Part shown: one piece after another, positions 1-6,392 of the stretch
How positions within the stretch are numbered: position 1 is the stretch's first letter
Layout: each line of letters starts with the position of its first letter
Assembly (NCBI GenBank): GCA_030613445.1
Contig: JAUWLY010000045.1
Coordinates: 1 to 12,989, forward strand
Length of the DNA: 12,989 nt
Origin: Candidatus Stahliibacteriota bacterium
GTDB taxonomy: Bacteria > Hydrothermota > Tepidihabitantia > SM23-42
Reading direction: 5' to 3'
Translations under genes and position numbers: made by a program
The notes under the pieces: model-generated
Database searches by the model: none
What the model saw: only the letters and a program-made list of their open reading frames with translations
Told to the model about the DNA's origin: nothing

Positions 1-200
1 AACCCGCGGGCCGAACTTTGGGGCCGAAGTACCCGCCGTTTGCATTTTTTTAAGGGCACCACCCGGGTTTAGCACGGGGTGCGTGCCTTGTAAACAGTCG
101 CCATGCCACCGCTCCCGATCTTGCCAATGATCTCGTATTCACGGATCCGTTCACCAGGTTCAGGCGTTAATGAGGGTAGGGTACTGTCATCATAGTACAT
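1..200 (-). CDS. Serine/threonine protein kinase, N-terminal fragment, frameshifted near the window edge
   Basis: The reading frame starts with ATG at 200 and gives about 25 residues before a protein-kinase glycine-rich loop, IGKIGSGGMATVYKA, the ATP-binding P-loop of bacterial Hanks-type Ser/Thr kinases. The frame then meets a TAA at 69-71. If one base is restored near 78-83, the downstream frame reads HPVLN, then ALKKMQTAGTS up to the window edge, which is the expected beta-3 strand with its VAxK-type lysine region. The gene is therefore cut by the window edge and carries an apparent one-base deletion. The first 70 bases also look unusually GC-rich and substituted, so contig-end sequencing error is more likely than a true pseudogene. 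The start lies 5 nt from a TATAAT box, which implies a leaderless transcript. The kinase family is certain; its sensor domain and substrate are out of view. Confidence 0.85.
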
Positions 201-205
201 GGGCA

Positions 206-233
206 ATTATAGCAAAATCAATAAACTTGTAAA
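206..233 (-). promoter_or_regulatory. Promoter of the Ser/Thr kinase gene
   Basis: On the minus strand there is TTTACA (228-233), a 16-bp spacer and a perfect TATAAT (206-211). The ATG at 200 follows after only 5 nt and no Shine-Dalgarno fits, so transcription would begin at or next to the start codon. Confidence 0.7.
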
Positions 234-557
234 GATAATATTAAATTGGTCGGCAATGTTAATTCTTATAAAAACAAAACGCTCCATTTTTCAGTACATA
301 GTACCAAGGAAAACGCCCATGTTTTCTTGACATTGATGAGCAGATTACTATACTACAATAGAGGATTCTACCAGGCGCAAAATATCGTGTATTTTATGGG
401 CTTTGCAGTATATGCATTCGCGTATCTGATCCAGAAAATTCGAAGTCGAAAATCAAACATAAACTGAGTACAAACATACTATCCTCGGTTCACTAAACTG
501 TAACTGCACTAGGGGTTAAATCAAGAGGGTAGGTTTCCTGTTTGATGTTCGCGGAAG
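234..557. other. Gene-poor interval with an orphan promoter and a doubtful small membrane ORF
   Basis: About 320 bases separate the kinase promoter from the end of the hydrolase gene. No tRNA, repeat or strong terminator was found. A + strand frame opens with TTG at 246 and ends at 467 (73 codons); its last 26 codons encode one hydrophobic stretch, VYFMGFAVYAFAYLI, followed by a basic tail (KIRSRKSN), as in small single-pass membrane proteins. It has no Shine-Dalgarno, and the promoter at 327-354 would start RNA inside it, leaving only the ATG at 397 (23 codons) or GTG at 388. I do not call a gene here. Confidence 0.4.
327..354 (+). promoter_or_regulatory. Orphan forward promoter
   Basis: A perfect TTGACA (327-332), a 16-bp spacer and TATACT (349-354) match the form of the other promoters in this window. 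The predicted RNA would start near 361 and run toward the convergent hydrolase gene, with no recognised gene to express. It may drive a small RNA or a peptide of 23-26 residues. Confidence 0.45.
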
Positions 558-1301
558 CTATCTCCCATCTTTATGTACGATAATATATTCTTTTGCCAGT
601 TCACCAATGTCCCTGGCAATATCTTCAGAGAGGTGAACCTTTTTCAGATATTCCTCATTTGCATCATTACTATTCCTAAAAGTTGCCTCAATAATAGCAA
701 GGTCTGCGTCTTTGACCAAATCATATAAGGGCGCACTGGATCCGGTATCACCGCTTATCGCAATGATTTCTCCCTTAAAGGTAACTCTATAACACAAGGC
801 AGGCAGTTGATTTGTTATACCTGCTCCCTTGATACTGCCAAAATGAACCGCAGCATAGGCTTCGATATTCATCGCCGCAAGGTCCGCGCTTTGTCCCGGT
901 TCCAGATCCGTCACCTTGATGTGAAACGGTAAAGTTGTCGAGTATTTCTGAAGGAAACAGTTGACCATACATTTCACTTCATCACAACCTTTTGGTACGA
1001 ATATCTTGAGCATTTGTTCACGACCAATCATGCGCAAAAAACCAAGCAATGAGTAGAGACCCCCGATATGGTCAAAATGACCGTGGGTGAAAACCAGACC
1101 TTTTAATTGTTCCCATTTAAAATCGCAAGACTGCAAGTCACGCAGTACGCCATCGCCGGCATCAACCAGAATTGCATCCCTATCATGACTCACCATTATT
1201 TGCTGAGCCACACCTGCTTTCGAATACAGAATATTAACTGCTAAATACTTGCCACACCACGATTTCATTTTTACCGAATGATCGCTATTTTTTCTCGTCA
1301 T
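558..1301 (-). CDS. MBL-fold metal-dependent hydrolase, RNase Z-like
   Basis: The 247-residue protein has the metallo-beta-lactamase fold signature. The metal-binding motif THGHFDH is at residues 72-78 (His73, His75, Asp77, His78), a third histidine is in AAVH153, the bridging aspartate is in SGD185TG, and a histidine of the RNase Z-type HLS motif is at 223, followed by a final VH near residue 244. The order and spacing match RNase Z/ElaC-like members rather than lactamases or glyoxalases, so a binuclear zinc phosphodiesterase is likely. Whether it processes tRNA 3' ends or hydrolyses another phosphodiester cannot be told: the protein is shorter than typical RNase Z and the exosite arm is not clear. 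The ATG at 1301 overlaps the end of the upstream gene by 17 nt, indicating an operon. An internal Met12 is another possible start. Confidence 0.8.
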   Translation of the reverse strand: MTRKNSDHSVKMKSWCGKYLAVNILYSKAGVAQQIMVSHDRDAILVDAGDGVLRDLQSCDFKWEQLKGLVFTHGHFDHIGGLYSLLGFLRMIGREQMLKIFVPKGCDEVKCMVNCFLQKYSTTLPFHIKVTDLEPGQSADLAAMNIEAYAAVHFGSIKGAGITNQLPALCYRVTFKGEIIAISGDTGSSAPLYDLVKDADLAIIEATFRNSNDANEEYLKKVHLSEDIARDIGELAKEYIIVHKDGR

Positions 1302-1671
1302 TGGTTCCGATTATATCGTTCGCAAGCTCTCTCATACGGTTAATATCAGCACCGAATTTCTTACCGTAATCACGAAGAACATTCCCTTCAAGGATCAGCA
1401 TTTTGACTTCTTTTTGCAGCGGCACAACAGAAAGATCCATGATATCCAACAAATATGTGAAGTACACATCTGCCTCTTTAGGCTTCAGTTTTTTGCTCTC
1501 AAGCTGCGCGCAAAGATCTAACGAAATATAGGCAATTTCTTTACCTGCTTTTTTGTACTCATTCTGTTTCAGGAGTTCGATCAATGACACCATCTTCTTT
1601 TCTACATGTCTCGGCCAGCGTCTGAGCATGCGACCGAGAGATTTGAAGAATACTCTAAAGTAACTAAACAT
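1285..1671 (-). CDS. Small helical protein of unknown function
   Basis: I do not recognise this 128-residue protein. It is rich in Lys, Leu and Glu, has no signal peptide or membrane segment, and is predicted by eye to be mostly alpha-helical. The first 25 residues are basic (RMLRRWPRHVEKK), followed by helices with leucine spacing. Met15 and Met27 are alternative starts, but the ATG at 1671 lies 15 nt from a promoter -10 box and fits a nearly leaderless mRNA. Its 3' end overlaps the MBL-fold hydrolase by 17 nt, so the two are probably co-translated and may act together. It could be a structural or RNA-binding partner, but nothing in the sequence shows this. Confidence 0.65.
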   Translation of the reverse strand: MFSYFRVFFKSLGRMLRRWPRHVEKKMVSLIELLKQNEYKKAGKEIAYISLDLCAQLESKKLKPKEADVYFTYLLDIMDLSVVPLQKEVKMLILEGNVLRDYGKKFGADINRMRELANDIIGTNDEKK

Positions 1672-1686
1672 ATTCCAACTGAAGAT

Positions 1687-1714
1687 AGTCTAGGTATAAT
1701 TATCGACTTGTCAA
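1687..1714 (-). promoter_or_regulatory. Promoter of the helical protein - MBL hydrolase operon
   Basis: On the minus strand there is TTGACA (1709-1714) within CTTGACAA, a 16-bp spacer and TAGACT (1687-1692). The start codon at 1671 is 15 nt downstream with no Shine-Dalgarno, so the 5' leader would be about 9 nt. Confidence 0.6.
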
Positions 1715-1717
1715 GCT

Positions 1718-1760
1718 AAATATGAAAGCTTTTCCAAACCTATTGACAGGTTTCATATTT
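1718..1760. repeat. Overlapping dyads at the rubredoxin promoter (possible operator)
   Basis: A perfect 10-bp inverted repeat, AAATATGAAA (1718-1727) and TTTCATATTT (1751-1760), flanks a second, smaller dyad, AAACCT (1736-1741) and AGGTTT (1748-1753). The smaller dyad overlaps the TTGACA of the rubredoxin promoter. The two dyads share bases and have different centres (1739 and 1744.5), so as hairpins they would exclude each other. They lie in the divergent intergenic region and could be a regulator binding site. No known operator consensus was recognised. Confidence 0.5.
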
Positions 1761-1770
1761 TTACTAGAAT
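1743..1770 (+). promoter_or_regulatory. Rubredoxin promoter
   Basis: A perfect TTGACA (1743-1748), a 16-bp spacer and TAGAAT (1765-1770) lie upstream of a strong AAGGAGGA ribosome-binding site at 1783-1790. The predicted RNA starts near 1777 and has a leader of about 19 nt. Confidence 0.7.
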
Positions 1771-1795
1771 CTTAGGTTGATGAAGGAGGACTACA

Positions 1796-1972
1796 ATGAA
1801 CATGTGGCAGTGCACTGTCTGCAATTATGTGTATGAACCACAACTCGGCGACCCTGATAATGGCATCAAGGCGGGTACCTCTTTTGAGGATTTGCCAGAT
1901 GAATGGATCTGTCCAATTTGCAGTGCGGCGAGTGATCTCTTCGCGCCCTATGTGAACGAAGAAGAAATGTAG
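1796..1972 (+). CDS. Rubredoxin
   Basis: This 58-residue protein is a classical small rubredoxin, a cytoplasmic one-electron carrier with a single iron bound by four cysteines. The ligands are in CTVC (residues 6-9) and CPIC (39-42), with the family core GIKAGTSFEDLPDEWICPIC between and around them. Two details are unusual: the glycine that normally follows each CxxC is replaced, by Asn in CTVCN and by Ser in CPICS. The start is fixed by AAGGAGGA ending 5 nt before the ATG. The gene has its own promoter with dyads and is followed after 27 nt by a membrane-protein gene, probably in the same transcript. Rubredoxins in anaerobes usually serve peroxide or superoxide reduction; no such partner lies nearby. 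A second rubredoxin domain with the same CTVCN knuckle lies in the fusion gene at 8312-10093. Confidence 0.93.
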   Translation: MNMWQCTVCNYVYEPQLGDPDNGIKAGTSFEDLPDEWICPICSAASDLFAPYVNEEEM

Positions 1973-1999
1973 TATTATCATAATCTGCACGAGGAATAA

Positions 2000-2617
2000 A
2001 TGGATAAATTCACATTAATAATAGGTTTGGTCGGTACTATCTTACTTGTCGTCTCTATTGTTGTAATTATTACTGCTATTATTTATTTAGTAAAAAAGAA
2101 AACGACCTTTAAAAAATTCATATCTTCATTCATTGTCTTTCTAATATTATTTGCTTTTGCAACATCGTTCATTTACCTTTCGCTATTCCTCCAGACTTTT
2201 TCACGGTATACCAACGAACATCAACTGGGTTGGGTCTATGCAGAAAGAGACAGCGGGACAACAGAAGTAACTTTCTATAATGCAGTGAAAAATCAGCATC
2301 GCTGGTTCAATATATCCGGTGAGCAATGGATGATCGAAGGGTATTTCCTGAGATGGGGTCTTGCGTTAAGATGGTTAGGGGCGGGTTCTTATTATCGAGT
2401 AACAAGGTTCACCGGACGCTGGTCAGATCCTGAAAAGCAAATAACTTCAGTCTATCAAATACAGCCGGAAACAAAGTTGTGGAGATTTTTACTGAAGCAT
2501 GGTAATAAGATACCGTTTATCGATGCCGCTTATGGCATTGCGGCATTCCAGTACCCGAATAAAGATACTGTCGATATCTACATCAATGATACAGGATTTA
2601 TTTTAAGAATCCGTTAA
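2000..2617 (+). CDS. Two-TM membrane protein of the family often labelled 'cation/multidrug efflux pump-like'
   Basis: The 205-residue protein has two hydrophobic segments (about 5-32 and 40-66) joined by a short basic loop (KKKTTFKK), then a soluble domain. The soluble domain has GEQWMIEG (107-114), LGAGSYYRVTRFTGRW (126-141) and, near the C terminus, DAAYGIAAF with a closing TGFILR. From memory this pattern matches a widespread family of small membrane proteins in Proteobacteria that pipelines often name multidrug efflux pump, although two helices cannot form such a pump. The true function is unknown. A GAGG ribosome-binding site precedes the ATG. The gene follows rubredoxin by 27 nt and ends just before a strong terminator, so these two genes form a short operon. 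No functional link to rubredoxin is evident. Confidence 0.75.
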   Translation: MDKFTLIIGLVGTILLVVSIVVIITAIIYLVKKKTTFKKFISSFIVFLILFAFATSFIYLSLFLQTFSRYTNEHQLGWVYAERDSGTTEVTFYNAVKNQHRWFNISGEQWMIEGYFLRWGLALRWLGAGSYYRVTRFTGRWSDPEKQITSVYQIQPETKLWRFLLKHGNKIPFIDAAYGIAAFQYPNKDTVDIYINDTGFILRIR

Positions 2618-2633
2618 CCTTAATCCGCCACAT

Positions 2634-2667
2634 AATCAAAAAGCCCCCGAATGGGGGCTTTTTGATT
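2634..2667. terminator. Perfect bidirectional intrinsic terminator
   Basis: AATCAAAAAGCCCCC and its exact complement GGGGGCTTTTTGATT form a 15-bp stem with a GAAT loop (2649-2652). The GC core is flanked by an A-run on one side and a T-run on the other, so it can end transcription from both the + strand membrane-protein gene (ends 2617) and the convergent cold-shock gene (ends 2671). Confidence 0.95.
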
Positions 2668-2670
2668 TGT

Positions 2671-2892
2671 TTATTTTTCTTCGCGCTCAACACGCTCAAT
2701 CTGTGTGGCTTTTTCCCCTTTTGGGGAATCGGCAATTTCGAACTTAACTCTCTCGCCTTCTCTAAGAGTCCGATACCCATCACCCGCAATATCAGCATAG
2801 TGAGCAAAAACATCACCTGACCCGTCTTCTTTCTCAATGAAACCGTATCCTTTCTTACCGTCAAACCACTTCACATTTCCGTAGGTTGGCAT
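2671..2892 (-). CDS. Cold-shock domain protein (CspA family)
   Basis: The 73-residue protein is a single cold-shock domain that binds single-stranded RNA or DNA and melts secondary structure. It shows the family start GNVKWFDGKKGYGFI with RNP1 (KGYGFI, residues 14-19), RNP2 (DVFAHY, 27-32) and the strand GERVKFEI. RNP2 reads VFAHY instead of the usual VFVHF, a mild change. An AAGGAG ribosome-binding site lies upstream of the ATG. The gene has its own promoter and a leader of about 80 nt, as is common for cold-shock genes whose mRNA leaders control translation, although no known thermosensor fold was identified. Its 3' end abuts the shared terminator. It may be a housekeeping rather than a cold-induced paralogue. 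Confidence 0.95.
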   Translation of the reverse strand: MPTYGNVKWFDGKKGYGFIEKEDGSGDVFAHYADIAGDGYRTLREGERVKFEIADSPKGEKATQIERVEREEK

Positions 2893-2978
2893 TTATTTCT
2901 CCTTCCAAGCTTTACTCATTTTGTTGAACAAGGATATGTAAATTGCACATCCTCCAACTTACGGTATAGCTTAATTAT

Positions 2979-3006
2979 ATTTTAACCGAAATTAAAACTC
3001 TGTCAA
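2979..3006 (-). promoter_or_regulatory. Promoter of the cold-shock gene
   Basis: On the minus strand there is TTGACA (3001-3006), a 16-bp spacer and TAAAAT (2979-2984). The predicted start near 2972 leaves a leader of about 80 nt before the ATG at 2892. Confidence 0.65.
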
Positions 3007-3037
3007 GGGGTTTTTTCTCAAAACTGTGGACGCTGGT

Positions 3038-4252
3038 TTACTTGATCACAACAACTTTTTTAGAGAGCACCTCATTATTATAATCGTAAACGACAAAATA
3101 TATACCAGGATTGAGTCCACTGAACGACCCACAGCCTGAGGTAATGAGTTGTCCGTTTGTGTTATAAAGTCTAACCTCATGTGATACGCTGAGCATAAAA
3201 GAACCACGATTCGGGTTAGGCACGATTTCCAGCTGGCCTATATCGACAACCCCACGATGTTCGGTGATACCGACATTATTGACGGTTACGAGCATGCTGT
3301 CTTTTGACGAGTTTCCAGCCGCGTCATGGGCGGTAATAACGACCCAATAATCGCCATCCGGAAAATCAGTCGTGACCCAAGCATATGATGCATCGGATGC
3401 CTCAACTATACTATCGCCGTCAGTATTAGTGACAATGAAATAATAATCGCGATATTGGTAATCACCGCGCGTATTGCAGACGCCATCATCCTTATATATC
3501 ACCCCGACATTACTTGTATATTCTAAAACACCGAAAAAGATGAATGAAAGGGTCACTGGTAGATTCTGAGCACCATGGATTTCATACTCAATTTTGTATG
3601 GAATCAGTCGTTCCCAGACCGGATAGGAAAGCGGCAAACCCGTGTCATCGTAGATCTTGGCAACGATGTCAACGCTGCCGTAAAGATCATTGGATGAAAG
3701 ATAATTGCTCGTATTATTCTGACAAAAAGCGAATTTGTTCCCGGCATAAGCTTGTTCAAAAACTGGATCGGTCGTCTCGTCATACGGGGTGATAATCACC
3801 AGTGGATTCTGGATGAATGCCCAGTCACCGACTGGCCACACTGTACCGGCATCCTTGATTCGAGCAAAATGGATATGGTCAAACCCAGTTACTGGCCACT
3901 CAACAAGATAGCCGATCAATTCTCCCTCCACTACAGTATCACCAAGATCCTTATGATATTGGTATGGATCAATATGTGCGTACAACCAAGCTTCGACTGA
4001 ATCAATCGTTTCATAATCTGCGATCGCAAGCCGCCAGTGCCATTCACCAGATGTGGTGAGCCACGCCTTCACAAATCCATCCTGAACCGCATAGACTGGT
4101 CGTCCAATCGTTATCCCCATAACATCAATCCCTGGATGCATATAAGGGAATCCACCATAATTCTGGTATTCACCCCAGTTATTACCAAGCGGTTGCAGGG
4201 AATCCATTGGAGCAAGCGGCCAACCAATTGCAATGAGGAATATGATTATCAC
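3038..4252 (-). CDS. Secreted M23-type (LytM-like) peptidase with C-terminal sorting domain
   Basis: The 404-residue protein begins with a hydrophobic stretch (IIIFLIAIGWPLA) that fits a short signal peptide. An M23 zinc-peptidase domain follows (about 20-155). All expected metal and catalytic residues are present: His39 and Asp43 in HPGID, His93 in LYAH, and His126/His128 in DHIHF. A middle beta-rich region includes an Ig-like or cadherin-like stretch (about 300-335, ending in TAHDAAGNSS). The last ~65 residues (VPNPNRGSF ... NPGIYFVVYD ... KKVVVIK) are a type-A Por/T9SS-like sorting domain. It is therefore probably exported across the outer membrane, where it could cleave peptidoglycan cross-links or other peptides. 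The start codon is GTG and overlaps the stop of the upstream gene as GTGA, so translation is coupled. No terminator was seen before the cold-shock gene. Confidence 0.85.
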   Translation of the reverse strand: MIIIFLIAIGWPLAPMDSLQPLGNNWGEYQNYGGFPYMHPGIDVMGITIGRPVYAVQDGFVKAWLTTSGEWHWRLAIADYETIDSVEAWLYAHIDPYQYHKDLGDTVVEGELIGYLVEWPVTGFDHIHFARIKDAGTVWPVGDWAFIQNPLVIITPYDETTDPVFEQAYAGNKFAFCQNNTSNYLSSNDLYGSVDIVAKIYDDTGLPLSYPVWERLIPYKIEYEIHGAQNLPVTLSFIFFGVLEYTSNVGVIYKDDGVCNTRGDYQYRDYYFIVTNTDGDSIVEASDASYAWVTTDFPDGDYWVVITAHDAAGNSSKDSMLVTVNNVGITEHRGVVDIGQLEIVPNPNRGSFMLSVSHEVRLYNTNGQLITSGCGSFSGLNPGIYFVVYDYNNEVLSKKVVVIK

Positions 4253-4857
4253 TTTTTCTGCCCTGTTTCTGCCGGAAATTTAATGGACTCAATGGCGTTT
4301 GGCATTTCTACGATAACACATCTTCTGTCTTCTGAAATATCCAGGCGTCGAATATAAGGTGTTGATAGACGTCTTGTCGCAACTTCGATGCCGTCTTCAT
4401 AGAAAAAGAGAGTGTCGTTTGAAACGGTTGCGATAAACCGTCCGCTTTGAAAACCAATAAATAAACGACAAGGTTTTAATTCATAGACAAGCTCACCGGC
4501 CCGGGAATAAACATTGAGCGCATTTCTGTCGGAAGCAAAGAAATGATGATTGTCCATTGAGAACCCAAACCCATTGGGGTAAACCAAGTCCTGGAGCGTC
4601 TTCACATTGCCCTGTTGATCGTAAAAAAAGAGCTGCCGATCACTCAAGGCAAAGACCGTACCGATATCATTGATATAAAATGTATGTGCCTCGGGTCCTT
4701 CTATGAAGTACAAGCTCATCTTGTGCTGGTACATTGTTATGCGCTGAACAAAACAATTGGTGCCGCCGGTATAATCGATTTGCGCGCTGAATACATCATT
4801 GTCAGAACTGATGTCTATGGAAAACAGATAGAAAAGACCGAGTAATATCTCAATCAT
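4249..4857 (-). CDS. Secreted beta-propeller-like protein of unknown function
   Basis: The 202-residue protein starts with a hydrophobic segment (IEILLGLFYLFSI) that can act as a signal peptide, although it lacks the usual basic N-terminus. The rest is a run of short beta-strand units that repeat loosely, such as ALSDRQLFFYDQQGNV, ASDRNALNVYSRAGELV and ATVSNDTLFFYEDGIEV. This is typical of WD40/NHL/SMP-30-like propellers, but the length allows only about half a full propeller. I do not recognise a specific family. The start codon lies 8 nt from a promoter -10 box with no Shine-Dalgarno, so the mRNA is probably leaderless. The gene is translationally coupled to the M23 peptidase that follows, so the two may act together at the cell surface. 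Confidence 0.65.
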   Translation of the reverse strand: MIEILLGLFYLFSIDISSDNDVFSAQIDYTGGTNCFVQRITMYQHKMSLYFIEGPEAHTFYINDIGTVFALSDRQLFFYDQQGNVKTLQDLVYPNGFGFSMDNHHFFASDRNALNVYSRAGELVYELKPCRLFIGFQSGRFIATVSNDTLFFYEDGIEVATRRLSTPYIRRLDISEDRRCVIVEMPNAIESIKFPAETGQKK

Positions 4858-4865
4858 AATAATTA

Positions 4866-4893
4866 ATCATAAACGATTTACCGATGATGTCAA
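4866..4893 (-). promoter_or_regulatory. Promoter of the propeller protein - M23 peptidase operon
   Basis: On the minus strand there is TTGACA (4888-4893), a 16-bp spacer and TATGAT (4866-4871). The ATG at 4857 is 8 nt downstream, so the leader would be about 0-2 nt. Confidence 0.65.
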
Positions 4894-4918
4894 GGAGTGA
4901 CGTCGAAAACCGTACTTT

Positions 4919-6331
4919 CTATTGTTCGCTTATCTCCTTGCCGGTCCAGCAATACGTACATAACCGTTTTGCGGGCAAATCAGTTGCAGAAAGCATATCC
5001 TCTAATCTCTGATACCGTAACGAGGTCACATTCAGATTTTTTTCCATGAGCCTGAGCATTTTCTTATATGGTTTTGAATCAGGATCAAGATACGATTCAA
5101 TATTTTTTATGTGCTTACCAAACATACGCTTTAAGATTCTTCGGGCAAACAACTCATCCAACCGCCTCGTTGAATAAAGGTATTTGCATGGATACATGAG
5201 TGCTGGACAGGCAGGTCTCACGTGGATCTCTTTTGCTCCAGCATCCCACAACTTAACGAGCAAGAAGTTCTTCAGCTGCGTACCACGCACAATAGAATCT
5301 TCAGTTATTACCATACGCTGACCTCTAATCAGGGCATCGGCAGTGATCTGCTTCATAAGGGCCACCCTATCCCTTGTTTCTTGAGATGGCGGCACATAAC
5401 TCCGCGCCCATCCCGGTGTGTATTTGAGCAAAGGGATACGCACGGGCACACCTGATTCATGGGCATAACCATGAGCGTATGCAGTACCAGAATCTGCAAC
5501 ACCAGCTACAAGGTCAACCTTCACCCTATCCCGGCGCGCGATTATCCTCCCTGAGCACTCCCTGAATTCCTCAACATTCTTACCCTCGTATTCTGACGCG
5601 GGGAACCCGGCATATACATAGAGAAACGTACACAACTGCATAATCTTACCCGGCTTTTTCAACTGTTTCACTTTGCCATCACTAATCAAAATGATCTCAC
5701 CAGGACCCAGGAACTTCTTGGTCTTAAATCCAAGGTTCTTATATGAACAAGTCTCTGAAACGATTATCTTATCGCCTTTTCGCTCAGCCAACACTAGTGG
5801 ACTCCGTCCATACCTATCACGGGCTGCATAAATGCCTTCTTTACCGAGCAGCAATAATGACAGCGAACCATCTATTCGGTCGTGCAGGTAGTCGATACCG
5901 CTGATAAGGGTTTCCCCTTTGTTGATGAGTTTTGCCGCCAGTTCGATTTGGTTGACCTTGCCATTGGGCATTTCAGAAAAAACAACACCTTCTTTAATCA
6001 ATTGCCGGGCAAGCTTGTCCTGGTTGTCGATATAGCCAACGGCGCAGATGGCGTACTCGCCGAATTTGAGCCGCATTATCAAAGGTTGAGTATCGCGGTC
6101 GCTGATAACGCCGAGCCCGGCATACCCTTTCATTTCAGTGAAATCAATATCTTCGCTAAAACGCGATTTAAACTGGGCTCTGGCGATAGTATGAATCTTT
6201 TTCTGGAGTCTCTTACCATCATAGATTGCGATCCCACCATATGAAGTACCTAGATGCGAATGATAATCTGTAGCATAAAAGAGATCTTCTTTGCAGTCTT
6301 TCTTTGAAAAAAAAGCAACCATACCGCTCAT
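4919..6331 (-). CDS. PurF-like amidophosphoribosyltransferase homologue with Ser at the nucleophile position
   Basis: The 470-residue protein has a class II glutamine amidotransferase-like N-terminal half and a phosphoribosyltransferase C-terminal half. The PRPP site is intact (VADSGTAYAHGYA near 278-290; ITEDSIVRGTQ, 342-352). The cysteines that bind the [4Fe-4S] cluster in Bacillus-type PurF have counterparts: Cys234, Cys382 and CTYC (458-461). The glutaminase site is not classical: the chain reads Met-Ser-Gly-Met, with Ser where PurF has the processed N-terminal Cys; the arginine motif is replaced (GLGVISDRDTQPL, 72-84); and the NG pair reads VG (98-99). From memory a known PurF-like subfamily in Bacteroidetes and Clostridia shares these traits and the HSHLGT and KYTPxWxRS motifs. 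It may use ammonia, another amide donor, or another reaction. I chose ATG 6331, 8 nt after an AAGGGGG ribosome-binding site, over the upstream in-frame TTG at 6337. Confidence 0.85.
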   Translation of the reverse strand: MSGMVAFFSKKDCKEDLFYATDYHSHLGTSYGGIAIYDGKRLQKKIHTIARAQFKSRFSEDIDFTEMKGYAGLGVISDRDTQPLIMRLKFGEYAICAVGYIDNQDKLARQLIKEGVVFSEMPNGKVNQIELAAKLINKGETLISGIDYLHDRIDGSLSLLLLGKEGIYAARDRYGRSPLVLAERKGDKIIVSETCSYKNLGFKTKKFLGPGEIILISDGKVKQLKKPGKIMQLCTFLYVYAGFPASEYEGKNVEEFRECSGRIIARRDRVKVDLVAGVADSGTAYAHGYAHESGVPVRIPLLKYTPGWARSYVPPSQETRDRVALMKQITADALIRGQRMVITEDSIVRGTQLKNFLLVKLWDAGAKEIHVRPACPALMYPCKYLYSTRRLDELFARRILKRMFGKHIKNIESYLDPDSKPYKKMLRLMEKNLNVTSLRYQRLEDMLSATDLPAKRLCTYCWTGKEISEQ

Positions 6332-6392
6332 TTGCAAAACCCCCTTCTTGATTTATTCATTATCTGGCAAATATACAATGACATCGGTTTAT

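Noticed and set aside
246..467. 73-codon + strand frame with a TTG start
   Set aside because: There is no Shine-Dalgarno, no recognised domain, and the only promoter nearby would start transcription inside it. Kept only as part of the gene-poor interval description.
515..548. Possible terminator hairpin after the MBL hydrolase gene
   Set aside because: The ATCAA/TTGAT arms pair with several mismatches and no T-run follows on the minus strand.
1695..1700. TATAAT on the + strand in the divergent region
   Set aside because: It lies in the spacer of the minus-strand promoter and has no -35 box at a proper distance on the + strand.
2598..2864. 88-codon minus frame overlapping the cold-shock gene
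   Set aside because: It is an alternative frame of the same strand through the cold-shock domain and runs through the terminator hairpin.
3544..4357. Several + strand frames of 80-106 codons opposite the M23 peptidase and propeller genes
   Set aside because: They are antisense to genes with clear domains, have odd amino-acid composition and no ribosome-binding sites.
5882..6244. 120-codon + strand frame opposite the PurF-like gene
   Set aside because: It lies wholly antisense to a clearly recognised enzyme and shows no family features; it is a shadow frame.
6337..6337. TTG start two codons upstream of the chosen ATG of the PurF-like gene
   Set aside because: The ATG at 6331 has better Shine-Dalgarno spacing and puts Ser exactly at the place of the processed N-terminal residue in the family.
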